Below, one piece after another: positions 12,434 to 24,177 of a DNA stretch of 64,000 nucleotides (the first letter of the stretch is position 1; the number at the start of each line of letters is the position of its first letter). The position numbers and the translations under genes were made by a program. The stretch comes from Sambucus nigra (taxonomy: Eukaryota > Streptophyta > Magnoliopsida > Dipsacales > Adoxaceae): the NCBI GenBank assembly GCA_949130495.1, contig OX422218.1:41362651-41426650 (forward strand), in the 5' to 3' direction. The notes under the pieces were generated by a model. The model worked only from the letters and a program-made list of their open reading frames with translations, was not told the origin of the DNA and did no database searches.

Positions 12434-13850
12434 TTAAGCATAAGTATCCATATTGATATTCTTAAAACATTCAAAACGAATATTATCTAGAGGCTTAGTT
12501 AAAAAATTAACAAGTTGCTTTTCAGTGCTAACATATTCAATAAAGAGTTCTTTATATTCTACTAAGTCTTTAATAAAATGATGATGAGTTTTTATGTGTC
12601 TGGTTCGAGAGTGCTTAACATGATTCTTAGTTATATTTATAGCGGTCTCATTATCACACAATGAAGCCGCTTGAGTTTCTATAATGCCATAGTTACTTAG
12701 AATTTATTTTATCCACATCAAATTGGCACAACAACGTCTAGTTGCTATATAATTTTCCTGAAGAGTTGATAAGGAAATACAATTACATTTTTACATCCCC
12801 AACTAACCATGTTGCGTTTAACATAATAATAAGAACAATATGTACTCTTACAATTGTCATAACACCCAACCAGGTCGGCATAGTTGTAACATAAAAGAGT
12901 ACTAGTTTTGTCTTTATGTTCCATAATCCTAATTCTAAAGTCCCTTTAGCATATTCAAAATTCCCTAAACAACTTTAAGGTGACTCTCTGTAAGAGAAGA
13001 TTGAATACAGGCACACACAAAAATAGAAAACATGATATCTGGTTAATAAGTAGTAAAATACATCAAACTACTTATCATGCTTCTATATAATTAAGAATCA
13101 ATGCATTTACCACATTCATCTTTAGTGAATTTCGTGCTTGGGCTCATAGGTGTACGTGATATTTTGGCAACGTTTAGTTCAAACTACTTTATTAAATCCT
13201 TAGCATATTTGGACTGGCATATAAATAATCCATCATCAGATTGTTTCACTTGAAGTACGAGGAAATAGTGCAACTCCCCCATAAGCAACATTTGAAACTC
13301 CTCATAAAAGTTGAAAATATTTTGACTTCTCGAGGGGAAGTTGAACCAAAGATAATATCATCTACATAAACTTGTTCAATTAAACAGGTCATTTTTTATT
13401 TTTTGGACGGATAATGTCTGTGCACTACCATTGCGCTCAACCATTTTATTAAGAAAAAAGATTGAAAGGTGACACACCATGCTTGTGGGCTTGCTTTAAA
13501 CCATATTATGGCTTTTCGAGTCTAAATACATGTTTAGGGTGTTCAAGGTAGACAAAACCTTTTAACAGCTCTATATGAACTTCCTCAGATAAAATACCAT
13601 CCAAAAATACAGATTTAACATCCATTTGAAAAGGTTTAAACTGCAAATGATAGGAAACATCCAAGACAAGATGAACCGACTTCATTCAAGTAACCTTGGT
13701 GAATATCTCAACTACATTTATCCTTTTTATCAATTGGTAACCAAACGCAACTAGCGTAGCTTTATTTCTAATAGTCACCCTTGTTTAATCGATTTTGTTT
13801 TTGAAAATGCATTCAGTACCCATCATTTTAGTGTAAGAGGGCTTGGGAAA
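12434..13850 (-). pseudogene. Copia reverse transcriptase and RNase H, decayed
   Basis: On the minus strand RT blocks run from about 13.8 kb: TGCKWVFKNK, QMDVKSVFLDG (usual Q-M-D-V-K-S-A-F-L-N-G), FRLEKP-Y-GLKQA, and the catalytic YVDDIIFGST at 13342-13371. RNase H follows, ending in a 75-codon open stretch at 12434-12661 with KNHVKHSRTRHIKTHHHFI and STEKQLVNFLTKPL, the typical copia C-terminus. The catalytic YVDD is kept, but stops and frameshifts break the frame many times, so no protein can be made. The enzyme would copy element RNA into cDNA in the virus-like particle. Confidence 0.85.
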
Positions 13851-14149
13851 GAGTTACTAAACATTGTGTGCTTTAAATTGTGCTAGATCTTCTTGCATAA
13901 TATCAGGAATCTTAAAATGTTTTATATATATTTTCTTGTTCCACAAGGGAAACAAAACAGGGAAAGTTTGCTAAATTTCCAAGTTGTATTCTTGTTCTAG
14001 TCATCTTTAATACTTCACCAATAACATTTGTGGCGGGATGATTTTCCAAAACGTAGTTAGGCATAGTAGGGATTTCAACCAGTAAAGTTTCAGTTTCAAC
14101 CGGCGAAGTTTCAGACTCATTATCAAAAACTTGTATTTTACTGAGAGAA

Positions 14150-14970
14150 GTGGTCGTAGTGTCATATACAACTGCATTATTTGACCTAATAATGAACTTG
14201 GTTCTTAAATTGCAAAGCCTATAGGTACGTTTGTTTTGTGAATAGCCAAGAATAATTCATTTATCACATCGGGCTTCAAATTTGAAAGATTTTTTCTATC
14301 ATGACATATGTAGCAATTTCACACAAAGGTTCTAATGTATTTAACATTAGTATTGTTATTATACCAAAGTTCATATGGAGCCTGCTTGGAATATTTATCA
14401 AGGTAAATTCTTTTTATATCATGACAATTCGTTTGGATAGCTTCCACCCAAAAATATTTCGCAAGGCTTTTAGCATGAATTAATACCCATGCCATTTCTT
14501 GTAGCATTCTATTTTTACGTTCAATTATTCCATTCTGGTTGGGGTCCTCGGGGAACCAAACTCATGAAAATACCCATTTCTAGAAAATATTCAATGCTAA
14601 TATCTTTAAATTCACCTCCCCTATCACTCCTTATAATAATACATGGTTATCCTTTACATTTTCAATTTTAGAAAGGATTTTTAGAAACACTTTAAAATTA
14701 TCTTATTGATGTTTCATGAAAGCTACCGACGTAAAATCTTAAAAGTCATACATATTAACTAAAATATAAGTATTACCATAAAGTCTAATAGTATGGGAAG
14801 AACTTATTAAGTCCATGTCGATGAGGTCGAGGGGTTTTAAGGTTATAGCCTGAGGAACATTCCTACGAGGGGCCTTAGTTGTCTTTCCTACGTTACTAGT
14901 TCCATACACAACTTTTGGACACTTTTTAATTTTGGAAAAACCATTAACAATCTCTTGGGTGCTCAATCTT
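14150..14970 (-). pseudogene. Copia integrase core, decayed
   Basis: Two open segments carry the family's blocks: 14739-14966 with LDLIDMDLI and YILVNMYDF, the start of the catalytic core (first Asp in the L-x-x-M-D-L block), and 14319-14507 with MLQEMAWVLIHAKSLAKYFW and AYELW-like PYELWYN, the end of the core. The middle part is frame-shifted. It lies between protease and RT, the copia order. The enzyme would insert the cDNA into the genome. Confidence 0.75.
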
Positions 14971-15215
14971 CTTAGGTTTTAAAAATTAGTATGAACTAGC
15001 CTAATATGCCAAAGGTCAGCATCATCAAGTATAGTCCAAAGACAATAAGCATAAATAGAGGGAACTATATAAGAATTCTCCTTATATGTATTTCCAACTA
15101 TGATGCAATTAAAAATTTTGTCAATCATTTTCCACTCATTTTTTTAAAAGTTAAAAAGGGTAATTTCTATCATAGTATTGACTTATAATTTACAAATTTT
15201 CTTTTAACCCTTTAA

Positions 15216-15473
15216 CTAAGAGGACGTCATCAAGCATCGGTAAACTTTCCTCAGATAGTGTTCCCTTCCCATCGTTTCGGACATAACAGCATCTCCAAAA
15301 CATATGGCTTTCCCACGAAGGCTGTTAGTCCGATTAGTTAACTTTGTTTTGTCACATGTCATATGCCTAGAACACTCTGAATCTAAATACCAGGCAGTTG
15401 AATTTCTTTCGTATTTGAGTGTAGAAATCAAAATATTGCATCTTAGTTGTGGTAATAAATCATCTTTCCTCAA
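15216..15473 (-). pseudogene. Copia protease with altered active site
   Basis: The 85-codon frame contains AWYLDSECSRHMTCDK. In SIRE-like elements this is W-x-x-D-S-G-C-S-R-H-M-T-G-D; here the active-site DSG reads DSE and the second Gly reads Cys. The protease normally cuts the polyprotein. The Gly to Glu change by itself should destroy an aspartic protease, besides the stops on either side. Confidence 0.75.
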
Positions 15474-15479
15474 CTAAAA

Positions 15480-16473
15480 AGTCTTGGTTTTAAAAGTCTT
15501 TTTGTCTTTTGAGAATTTGGAAAGTTGAGGAGTTCTGTGAGGTGATTTTTTCTTGTCCAGCGATTTGTTTTGTTTTTTTCCTCCAAAATGGCTTTGAGTT
15601 TGTATAGGGAGTAGATAAATATTGAGCTGCATGAGAGTGTAGATAAAATTTTGATAGACAAGCACATAAATTCTTTTCCAAAAATAGTTATCTATGTTGT
15701 GTTCATAGACATCATAGTTGGAACACTATCTAATGAACGCTTGTTTAACCCTAATATCTACTCCTAGAAAGATAGGTGTGGAATTATTCTAATTTTAGGG
15801 TTTTACTAGGGTAAAATCTGAATTTTCCTTGCGTGTAATATGAGGCCAAACATATATAGGTCTAGCTTCATCCTTTTGTTGGGGAATACGTGAGCTTTTT
15901 TGTTCACTTGTGACACTGAAATAATTTTCTTACAACTTTCCTTGAGAAAAGAAATTTCTTTCATTTTTGAGCAATTTTTGTTTTCAATAAAACCAATTCA
16001 ACTTTTTTCATTTTCTTGCCTCACTTCACTCAACATAAGTTCTTGTTGTTTTGACAAATTTTCAAAATCTTTCGACTTTCTAAAAACATTTTATCATTTA
16101 GCCGTAGATTCTTGTAATTAAACTATATTGGCTTTGTACTTTTCTTCTAAAACAAAATTATTTTAAAACATTTCTATTATTTTAGATTTGAATTCTTGTA
16201 TCTCAGTCTCATGAGTTAAGCATAGACTCGTGTATTCTTAAGCATTTTTCTTAACAATCCTAGTCAGGCTTTCAACATGACCAGACAACCGTTTCAACAA
16301 TTTTTTAAATTTAGCAAATTTATTTACTGTTATAGGATATAGGTCATGAAAATTTTCCAATGTGACATCATCATCATTATCACTGACTGAAGTGGATGTT
16401 GTGACTTCTAAGGATACACTTCTATTAATGATACATACACACACCTTCAATTCGTCAGTATTAGCCTCACTTT

Positions 16474-16521
<48 letters not shown>

Positions 16522-16670
16522 CTTGTATCAGACTTAAAAATATCATTAACATTAGAGATACAAGAAATTATATCTCAGTATTGTAAACATGTGGGTTACC
16601 TTCAGAAGTACAAGAAACATTATTATTAGCAGTACCACTAGCAGTAATAGTAACATCATCACAAACATAC
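15480..16670 (-). pseudogene. Copia gag C-terminal coiled-coil region
   Basis: On the minus strand lie Leu/Lys/Glu-rich broken frames such as NKFAKFKKLLKRLSGHVESL at 16238-16552, resembling the long coiled coil between zinc knuckle and protease in SIRE-type gag. An (AC)n microsatellite interrupts it and extends a reading frame as a run of V-C pairs, an artefact. The solo LTR at 16676 splits this gag from its N-terminal part. Confidence 0.55.
16475..16518. repeat. AC microsatellite
   Basis: A pure (AC)22 run inside the decayed copia gag. Confidence 0.95.
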
Positions 16671-16675
16671 ATAGA
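16671..16675. repeat. Target duplication ATAGA (left)
   Basis: ATAGA directly precedes the LTR start TGTAATACC and is repeated exactly at 19820-19824, proving the limits of the solo LTR. Confidence 0.95.
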
Positions 16676-17791
16676 TGTAATACCCCGTATTTTTTTGCTA
16701 TATTAATTTGGGGATTTATTAAATTTAATGTGAGTTAATTATTTAATAAAAATCCGGAAATTAATTATGTTATAATTATTAACGTGACGAGAGTTAGTAA
16801 TTATGGGAAATTTGATGAATATTACTAATGAGCAAAGTAATATGTAATATTGGTTATATTGAATGTCACGAGTAGATAAAATGATATTTTTGGAAATTTG
16901 AGTCGGGACGCGCCCGTGTCGCGTCAGGACTAATTATTCATAAATAAAAGTGAATATTTTATGAGTTGTTCATATGGTCATTTTGAGTGCGCCAACGCGT
17001 CCGGAAGGGTCGAGATAGTCAGAAAAGTGTACCCGGGGGTTTAATTGGGGTCTCTGGGCGTTTTTAGGCCTAATTAGTAACCCGGGAGGGCATTTTAGTC
17101 ATTTCACATTTTTGGGTAATTAAACCCACGAAATTCTAAGGGGCTATATCAGATATTTGGGTTTTCATCTAGGGTTAGAAACTCTAAACACAAGTGACGG
17201 CCATAGGAGAGGAAGGAGAGAGCTCTCAAGACAAATTCAAGGCCCGAAACTCATCCGTTTGCACCGCCGCCACCACCAACGCGTAGATCGCGAGAGGGGG
17301 AACTCAACCATACCGAATTCGACACCAAACCAGACTTCTGAAAATCCCAGGAAAGTATTTATCTTGCTTATTTCGTTGTTGCATCTTTCATATTAGTTTA
17401 GGAGTAATTAGGATGAGTTTTTATGGAAGAAACCTAAGATATGAGTTAGGAAATTGCATGTACTGATGGATAATTTGATAATTCTGGAAACCCTTGCCAT
17501 GTAGAGGAATTACCCATGAATTTATGATGTTTAAAAGAAGAAATTTTTGGAAATACTTGTTAGAACCATGTTTAAGAGAAATCTAGGGTTCTTGATAATT
17601 ATGATAATTTTTGGGCTGTTAATCCATGTATAGTGATAGAAATCCACATGCTTTACGTTGGAAATACTTAGTATGATGATATAATGTTAGTAGGATGAAT
17701 ATTTGAATGTTTGGGAATGAAAAACTTCAATTTGGATGAAGAAATATGTTAGAACCCATAACTGCAATTCTGCAGAAATCGTAATACCTGC

Positions 17792-17883
17792 TTGATCGAT
17801 TGATCGAGCCCAGAGCTTCGATCGATCGAAGGTTCGATCGATCGAAGGTTCGATCGATCGAGCCCCAGACCTCGATCGATCGA
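17792..17883. repeat. GATCGATC palindrome array in solo LTR A
   Basis: Five closely spaced runs of GATCGATCGA or one-base variants, separated by short spacers AAGGTT and GCCCCAGACC. It corresponds to 33694-33769 and 41478-41511 in element A. Confidence 0.9.
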
Positions 17884-18446
17884 CCCCTCCTGACAGATTC
17901 CTATTTCCTTTTTAAGTGAGTTAAATTCAATTTATTGTGAGATAATTCTTAGGCATCCTTAATAAAATGTTTTGCGAGATAGGGAAGACCAGTAGGACAT
18001 GTGAATAGATTTTGGGACCCTTGATGTCGGGCAAAGATTGTATTTTGGGATAATTACATAAGGGTCGGTAAATTTATGACTTAAAGAGAGAGACACGTAA
18101 GAGAGTTACTTTGGGACAAATGTATATACCTACTGAATTCTATAATTTGGAGAATAAAGCCATGAGAGTTGTGTGGTACTTTGGAATAATACCGAATCAA
18201 GGTTAGAAACGAACCGTTATAAGTGTTTACTAAAATATGATAATATGGAAATGTCGTAATTATGGGAATTGAGAATCTACCTAATATTGATGTGGTAATA
18301 TTAGTATAGTTATATTATTGTGTATGCATATACTATCTATGTGTGAAAATCATGCCCACGCTACTTGCTATCCCTGAGGTTTCCACGCTGGGACAATCTT
18401 ATCTCGATGGGACCTTTATAGGGGATATTGACTTGTACCCTAGAAG

Positions 18447-18678
18447 ATAGATATCCTTGGTATAGGCTATCGATGTGATAGTTCAGACGGTCCTAAGAGA
18501 CGCAGGCATGTGCCATCCTCTTAGAGACTTGGAATCTATTCTTCGCCTCATCTTGTTTGTGTATAGATATCCTTGGTACAGGCTATCGCAGTGATAGTTC
18601 AGACGGTCCTAAGAGACGCAGACATATGCCGTCCCCTTAGAGATTTGGAATCTATGCTTCGCCTCAATATTGTTTTAG
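18447..18678. repeat. 116-bp tandem duplication
   Basis: Two consecutive copies, each beginning ATAGATATCCTTGG and ending near GCTTCGCCTCA. The element-A LTRs have one copy, so this arose in the lineage of the solo LTR. Confidence 0.9.
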
Positions 18679-19819
18679 TATGTGTTAATACAATTCGAGA
18701 GTGATTCCGAATTTGTATTCCCCTTAATGTGAGTGGTATGGGGTTTGGATAGTAGAGTATGCCCGCACCATAGTTTTTATTTGGGGTGATGATATATATA
18801 TTTTACGAGTAGATAATATATATATGAAATTCTGAAATCTGGAACTGCCTACTATGATTTGATATGTAGGACATGGTTGATGACTCAAATTGAAAATACT
18901 TGTTTTGTGAGAGTATAATATGACACTGGAAAACTTTATTAATTAATAAAGTTAAAATGAAAACTTTGGTTACTAATTCAAATATTCTTTTCAAACAATT
19001 GAATCGTTAAATTTTGAATCCTGCGAATAACCTAAGATAAGTTAAACCATTGGGAAAGGATAGTGTGGTATATGACGAGATAGACTATTGGGAAGGTTAG
19101 TGCGATAGGTGTGCACATTTGAAGAGAGGTGAGAATTTCTCAAGAGAGTGTCGCACTAATATGTTGTTGCATTGGCCTATATCAATTTAAATACTTGCTA
19201 AACGAATTTTAAATCAAACACACTATCGGGCTCTGACCCGTTTCTTTTTCTCTCTCTCTTGTATATATATGTATGTGTTACAGGTGCCCAGCCACAGGGG
19301 CATCTTTCTTAGGATCTCTTGGAAGGAACGCGCTGCAGCTTAGGTGGGAGTTGCATGTCTCTTGATTAGATGACTTCGTTCATTCGGATCCACTCTTAGT
19401 ACTTTCAACTAGTTGGCCATGTGTAGCTCTTTCGATTATTCCGTTGTTATTTAACATTTGTATTTCAGTTAATTCCAGTATTGTTACTATGGGATTTATT
19501 CAGTTTGGATGTGTGACTTTAGATTTCGTATGTTGACATTCGATTGACAAATGTATTAAATTAATTGGATTATGTTGCATAATTTAATGTGGTGTGATTC
19601 TTACTTATTGAATGTTGTTAATAAAATAAATGATTTTTCTTTAAATAAAATTTGGAAAGTTTGTATGAAAATGGTTTTGACAATTAGCTTAATTAATTAG
19701 GGTGTTAAATTGGAAAAATTTAATTTTCGACAGTGATGCTAAGAATGGACCAACTGTTCACCATGATTTAATTTAATAAAGGAGTGATCGCCCAGTATTT
19801 AATTAGGCGGGGTGTCACA

Positions 19820-19824
19820 ATAGA
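19820..19824. repeat. Target duplication ATAGA (right)
   Basis: Exact copy of 16671-16675, directly after the LTR end TGTCACA. Confidence 0.95.
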
Positions 19825-20960
19825 ATCCCGGTCAGGAATCAAGCATCACCATCATATTCATATATATTGGATGGACCTAACTCATCATTTTTAAAATCAC
19901 ATGAGTCATCCCAAGTTTATGGAATGTGAGCCTTAGGTGTGGTTTTTGATTTTTTATGGCACTTGTTAGCATAATGTCTCGTTTTACCACATTTGCGATG
20001 TCGTACATAGGACAGGTCTGACACAGGTCCATTAGTGTATGAGTTTGTGGGTGTATTGTTATTTGACTTTGTGGATATTTGAAACCTTCTATCATGTGGT
20101 GTAGAGGCTTAAAGTCCCTCATGCCTAGGTTGTCCTTTATGATTAGCAATAATATTTTTATATTTCAAATTATGTTTAAACTTTTTTCCCAATAGGGAAA
20201 TTCAGGTATCTATGGTTTCAAGATTTTTTTCTTGGTCCGAGTCACTGTCTACGTCAAGCATAAATTATGTAAGGTTTCACATCATATAAGTGAAGCCTAT
20301 GCTAGACTCACTATGACTTATAGTAGGTGAGTACACTAATCTTTTGTAATCTATTTTCATTTTCATTGTACTCAATTTGTTACTTTGAAGTTCAGGAGTG
20401 AAATTAGGGTCATTAATTTCTTCAATGGCATACTCTTTATGGTCAAACATACTAACGAGAGATCATAAGATTTTCATCAATATGTCCGTATTCCAATAAT
20501 AATTACCATTAACATGAAATTTGGTGATTACGTGAGTTAGATTAAAGGTTTCCATGACATAAATCATAATAGAGTTACACTGGGCAATGATTACTGAGTC
20601 ATAAGCTTCTTTAGCAGTGGTATAAATTCATGTTCACTAACAGCCATGAAAATACAATCATGTCATATATAATTATACCGAGACAAGAGTTTTTCATCTT
20701 TAGTATATTGACTCATTTTTTTTATTTATTCTCACAATACTTCCCTCAGTTACTATTCTGGTAGGAGTTTGATAACCAATTAGAATTGAATCCCAAACAT
20801 CATTATCCAGTTTTCCCTGAAAGAAAGCTACCATCCTAACTTTTCGTATAAAAAAATGCCTACATCAAAATATGGGGTCTTGAAAGATTTATGAGTTTTT
20901 CCAAACCATTTTTTTCATCTATTCAATCAAAAGATTTCAAAAACATCAGGCTCTTGAAAT
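19825..20960 (-). pseudogene. Copia gag N-terminal part with zinc knuckle, decayed
   Basis: This is the minus-strand continuation of the copia gag beyond the solo LTR. Near 19.98 kb one frame reads RKCGKTRHYANKCH, a CX2CX4HX4C knuckle that has lost its first Cys. Upstream, broken frames contain VWDSILIGYQTP, TAKEAYDSV, FNLTHVITKFHVNG and FDHKEYAIEEINDPNFT, which follow the order of the UBN2-type gag domain of SIRE-like elements (usual A-K-E-A-W-D). Many stops. Gag would form the virus-like particle and bind element RNA. Confidence 0.7.
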
Positions 20961-20973
20961 TTTTTAAAATGAA

Positions 20974-20985
20974 TCTCTGATACAA
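20974..20985 (-). other. Primer-binding site of copia element
   Basis: The plus strand reads CTCTGATACAA; on the minus strand this is a one-mismatch version of TGGTATCAGAG, complementary to the initiator tRNA-Met 3' end, two bases inside the 5' LTR boundary. It fixes the LTR limit at 20988. Confidence 0.8.
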
Positions 20986-20987
20986 AT

Positions 20988-22804
20988 TGAAGAAAGCACT
21001 TGGGCAAAAAAAAAAGATTAACAATGTTAACTAACTGTGTTTTTTGTAAAATGTAAGTTTTTTCAAGAAACCCTTAAACAAGAAAATTTATTTATGCATA
21101 ACGCAAGATGTGTGACCTAATATCTAAAAAAAATTAATTTGGAAAATTATTTATACATATTTTAATAAGTCCTATTAAACAACCAGCAATAATAGGAAAC
21201 CATGGAAATAAGTAAAGCAACAAACATCCATAACACTTGGATTTTAATGTGGTAAAACCTCCCCATAGGAGACATCAACGGAGGCCTCCACATCCCAATA
21301 CAACAAATATCAGAGATGATAAAGAAAAATATACCTAACTAAGGTTCCCTCTCAAATGCAGGTACATGCCTCTCAATGTTGATGCAAATTGATCCAAGTT
21401 GAATAGAAAAGCCACATCTCCAAGTATCAAGAGATCATAATTTAATTTGTGCAATGTGTAGGGATTTATATAAAGTGATCTTGTGATACACACACAAACA
21501 CACACTTAAGTGTTACGGACAAATCTTATAACAAATTACAATATATCTAAATGAAAGAATCATATCATAGATTTTAGAAAGTGATTCTCAGATTCATGTT
21601 TTAAATGAACTGGATCTTCACAAAAACAAAGTCAATTTTCAATACTTGTTTTGAAAAGTAAAATGTTTGGCTGAAAATAGTTATAAACATAATATATGTG
21701 ATTTTAGAACTAAATCAATTCAGAAAATCAAAAATCTGATTTCTAAGAGACAAAACTCAACATAATGTTTCAAAAGTTTAAACGATTGTCTTTCAAGATT
21801 TTGTTTTTGTTTTTAAAAGCATAAAGACAATAGATAAAATAAATAAATAACCCAAATATGAATCCAATCATAAAATCTTCTCTATTATTACCTTGTAATT
21901 CAATGGATTTGAATAGAGGTATGAAAAACCTAAACAAAAACACTTTTTCTCTCTTTTTCCTCTCTTATCTCTCTACCATATATTCTTTCTCTCTCCAAAT
22001 TCCCCCCCCCCCCCCCCCCCTCTGTAGACAACCCTAAAAATGACAAAAAAGGATCAGAAACAATCGAGGAAGGGTTTATATGTGAGATGTTAGGAGAACG
22101 TTATTACCTTTGAGAATGAACGATCAAGATTTAAAGAGTTAAATAAAATTACAATCCAATAGTTAAAAAGAAAGCATCTTGAGAACGATAAATCGGTTAA
22201 ACAAGTAATAGGTAACAACCATCATTTCTTAATCCTCTTAAAATCCGTAATGTACCACAACCTTTGATAAAATAAATCTAACGATGATTAGTTGGTAGAT
22301 GAAATGCAGACACACAAGATTCACACACTAAGGACTGCTAACTACAAAACACTCCCATAGATGTAAAAATGTTAAAAAAATATAAAATTCGATTAATTAA
22401 AAATGTTTAATAATTAAATAAAAAATACGAGAAAATCATTTCTAATTTAGGAAAAGTTATCTAAAATATTTTAACACAATATTATCTCAAAATATCATCC
22501 CCCGCAGTTTTAGCATTAACATATGATTAAAAATTAGATTAATTCCTACATTATATCCAATTAAATAAAATTTAATGATTAAAAACTTGTTTAAAAGATT
22601 TTGAAAATTTTCAGTGAATGCAAGTGTGGGAATATAATGTAGTTTTATGTGTTCCATTACTTCTTGTTGTCTCCTTTTTACTAACTAAGATCTTTTATGC
22701 AGATAAGAATCCCTTTAGGGTCTTCCGTCTTGAATGGAACATAAGAGGGATCTTAACTAAATATGATTTTGGGACAATATACAAACTTGTTGAGCACTAC
22801 ATCA
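20988..22804 (-). repeat. 5' LTR of the copia element, main part
   Basis: It aligns with 10200-11955 in the same orientation. A run of 19 C at 22002-22020 and several small indels distinguish it. The last about 60 bp of the LTR appear displaced to 24113-24175 by an insertion. Confidence 0.75.
22002..22020. repeat. Poly(C) run of 19
   Basis: Nineteen consecutive C, following CT-rich sequence in the copia 5' LTR; the other LTR has no such run. Length may be affected by sequencing or assembly. Confidence 0.95.
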
Positions 22805-24112
22805 GATGTTGGATAATATCCTAATCTCAATCATATTTCAATTATTTTTTTTTCTCATATCCATGTATGTCACATGGATGTATCATTGCATTGATTACCT
22901 TTTGGAATTTCTCCAAGCGGTGGTCAATTTTTAATCTTCAAAATGGATATCGGAGCATGGAAGCTATCACAATGAGTCATTTATAGGTTTTGAGATTATG
23001 TGTTAAAGCAAGTTCTCGATTCATTATCAAAAACATGGTTCCACACAGATGTATACCTTTTAGGTTTAATGCATGGATCTGGGTGTCACATGGGATCACA
23101 TTTATGCAATGGGTCACAATTTTAACATAAGTGCAGCTCGTTCATATCAAATAGTTCACAACAAAATGAAAACAAAACTATCGCAAACTTTGTGTTTTCT
23201 TTTGATATAGAATTAAAATTAGGTGGGTCCCATCAATGATCTGATGGTTCTCATTCTGGACCAGTTTTTAGATTTTTTTAAAGAAATTTGTGGCAGTACT
23301 TTAGGTACCAATGATCATTTTTACAAAATTCAAATCATTTTTACTGTTGGTTGATCCAATGTTTTATATGAGGTTGTTTTTTCTTCAAGTCTTAGGCGGA
23401 GTCCTTGATAAATTCCAATTTTGACACTTAGGACCACTCAATTGATTTCCTTTGCCAATCGAACAATATTTTTAATAAGTTTCACGAATATTGGATTTTT
23501 CATTCAATGATTTTGTTTTTCGTTTTGGAGGATTTATCATCTTTTATCGATAGATGTCGTTGAAGAGGATTTCATTAATTATTTTCTATCAGTGCCGACA
23601 TGTTTATTTTTAACGGGTAGACTTCAACTTTTTTAGTTGTTCGATCATGTCAGATTGGATGAAAATCAGTTGCATATTTTGAGGAAATTGTTTCGCAAGG
23701 ACTATTCACTCAGGAACTGTTGTCGATTATATTTTCCCATTGACTTGGTCTTACATAGGTTTCAATTTTATTAGATCATCGTGCAGATTTATCTCAGTGA
23801 ATTTCAGTAAACACATGGACCATAAGCTCATAGACGAAATTACTTGGTTTCGTTTCATCATGAGGCAACATCGGAGACAACTTCAACCGATCAAGATGTA
23901 GTGTTTGGAAAAATTGGTGGAGTCATTTCTAGATCTAAATGATGAGGAGAAATTGACTGTTAAATGTAATTTAAGGCCTTCTACTACTTGTTCAAGAGTT
24001 CTAAAATTCTCGTAATTTATTTTTCTTAATTGCTTGTAAGAGACATAAGATAAAGTTTTTTCTCCTATTTTTTATAAATAAATAATTTTATTTGCCAAAA
24101 AAAAAAAAATTG
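22805..24112 (+). mobile_element. Poly(A)-ended insertion in copia 5' LTR, unclassified
   Basis: Comparison with the left LTR shows homology stopping near GAGCAC (22800) and resuming at GACAGTCTAAACTC (24119), so about 1.3 kb is inserted. Its right end is TTTATTTGCC followed by a 13-base A-run, suggesting a retroposed sequence (LINE 3' end, SINE or processed transcript) in plus orientation. I recognise no protein in its broken frames and found no clear target duplication. Confidence 0.5.
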
Positions 24113-24175
24113 GGAAGTTGACAGTCTAAACTCGGAAAATCCTAAGAGTATCTTCTATCTAAGACTGTTTTACCC
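24113..24175 (-). repeat. Outer end of copia 5' LTR
   Basis: GAAAATCCTAAGAGTATCTTCTATCTAAG (in parts AATCCTAA and TCTTCTATCTAAG) aligns with 11970-12001 of the 3' LTR. The final GGATTCA is changed. Directly after it the family-B gypsy pol starts in mid-domain. Confidence 0.6.
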
Positions 24176-24177
24176 GA

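Larger units (their letters stand above)
17351..19283 (+). other. Intron-like segment in solo LTR A
   Basis: The left limit CCCAG then GAAAGTATTT aligns with the GCAAGTATCT donor of the element-A 3' LTR (here GC is GA, a damaged donor). The right limit is GTGTTACAG followed by GTGCCCAGCC, preceded by a CT-rich tract and CTCTGACCC, a branch-point-like CTGAC about 50 nt upstream. Splicing is inferred only. Confidence 0.45.
16676..19819 (+). mobile_element. Solo LTR of Tekay-like element, family A (3,144 bp)
   Basis: It runs from TGTAATACCCCGTATTTT to GGCGGGGTGTCACA and is flanked by ATAGA on both sides, so it is a complete LTR left by recombination between the two LTRs of an inserted element. 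It aligns throughout with the LTRs of element A at 32833 and 39616, including CGGGACGCGCCCGTGTC, ACCCGGGGGTTTA, GACGGTCCTAAGAGACG and GGGCTCTGACCCGTTT. It sits in the gag of the minus-strand copia element and is therefore younger than it. Unlike the element-A LTRs it carries a 116-bp tandem duplication. Confidence 0.97.
10200..24175 (-). mobile_element. Copia (SIRE-like) LTR retrotransposon, full span, interrupted
   Basis: Two related direct repeats (10200-12009 and 20988-22804 plus 24113-24175) flank, on the minus strand, gag with zinc knuckle, protease, integrase, RT and RNase H in copia order. A PBS complementary to initiator tRNA-Met lies next to the right LTR and a polypurine tract next to the left LTR. 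Two later insertions interrupt it: a solo family-A LTR in gag and a poly(A)-ended insertion in the 5' LTR. All coding parts carry stops and frameshifts. CCATA precedes the left end, but a matching duplicate is not seen at the right end, which is degraded. Confidence 0.85.

Noticed and set aside
16238..16552. Frame with a run of Val-Cys pairs
   Set aside because: The V-C run is the (AC)n microsatellite; only the part outside it resembles gag coiled coil.
22002..22020. Poly(C) run as a functional element
   Set aside because: It is absent from the sister LTR and is prone to slippage or sequencing error.
23770..23890. Possible LINE reverse transcriptase words in the poly(A)-ended insertion
   Set aside because: A short stretch vaguely resembles the R-P-I-S-L-x-N block but no other RT block accompanies it.
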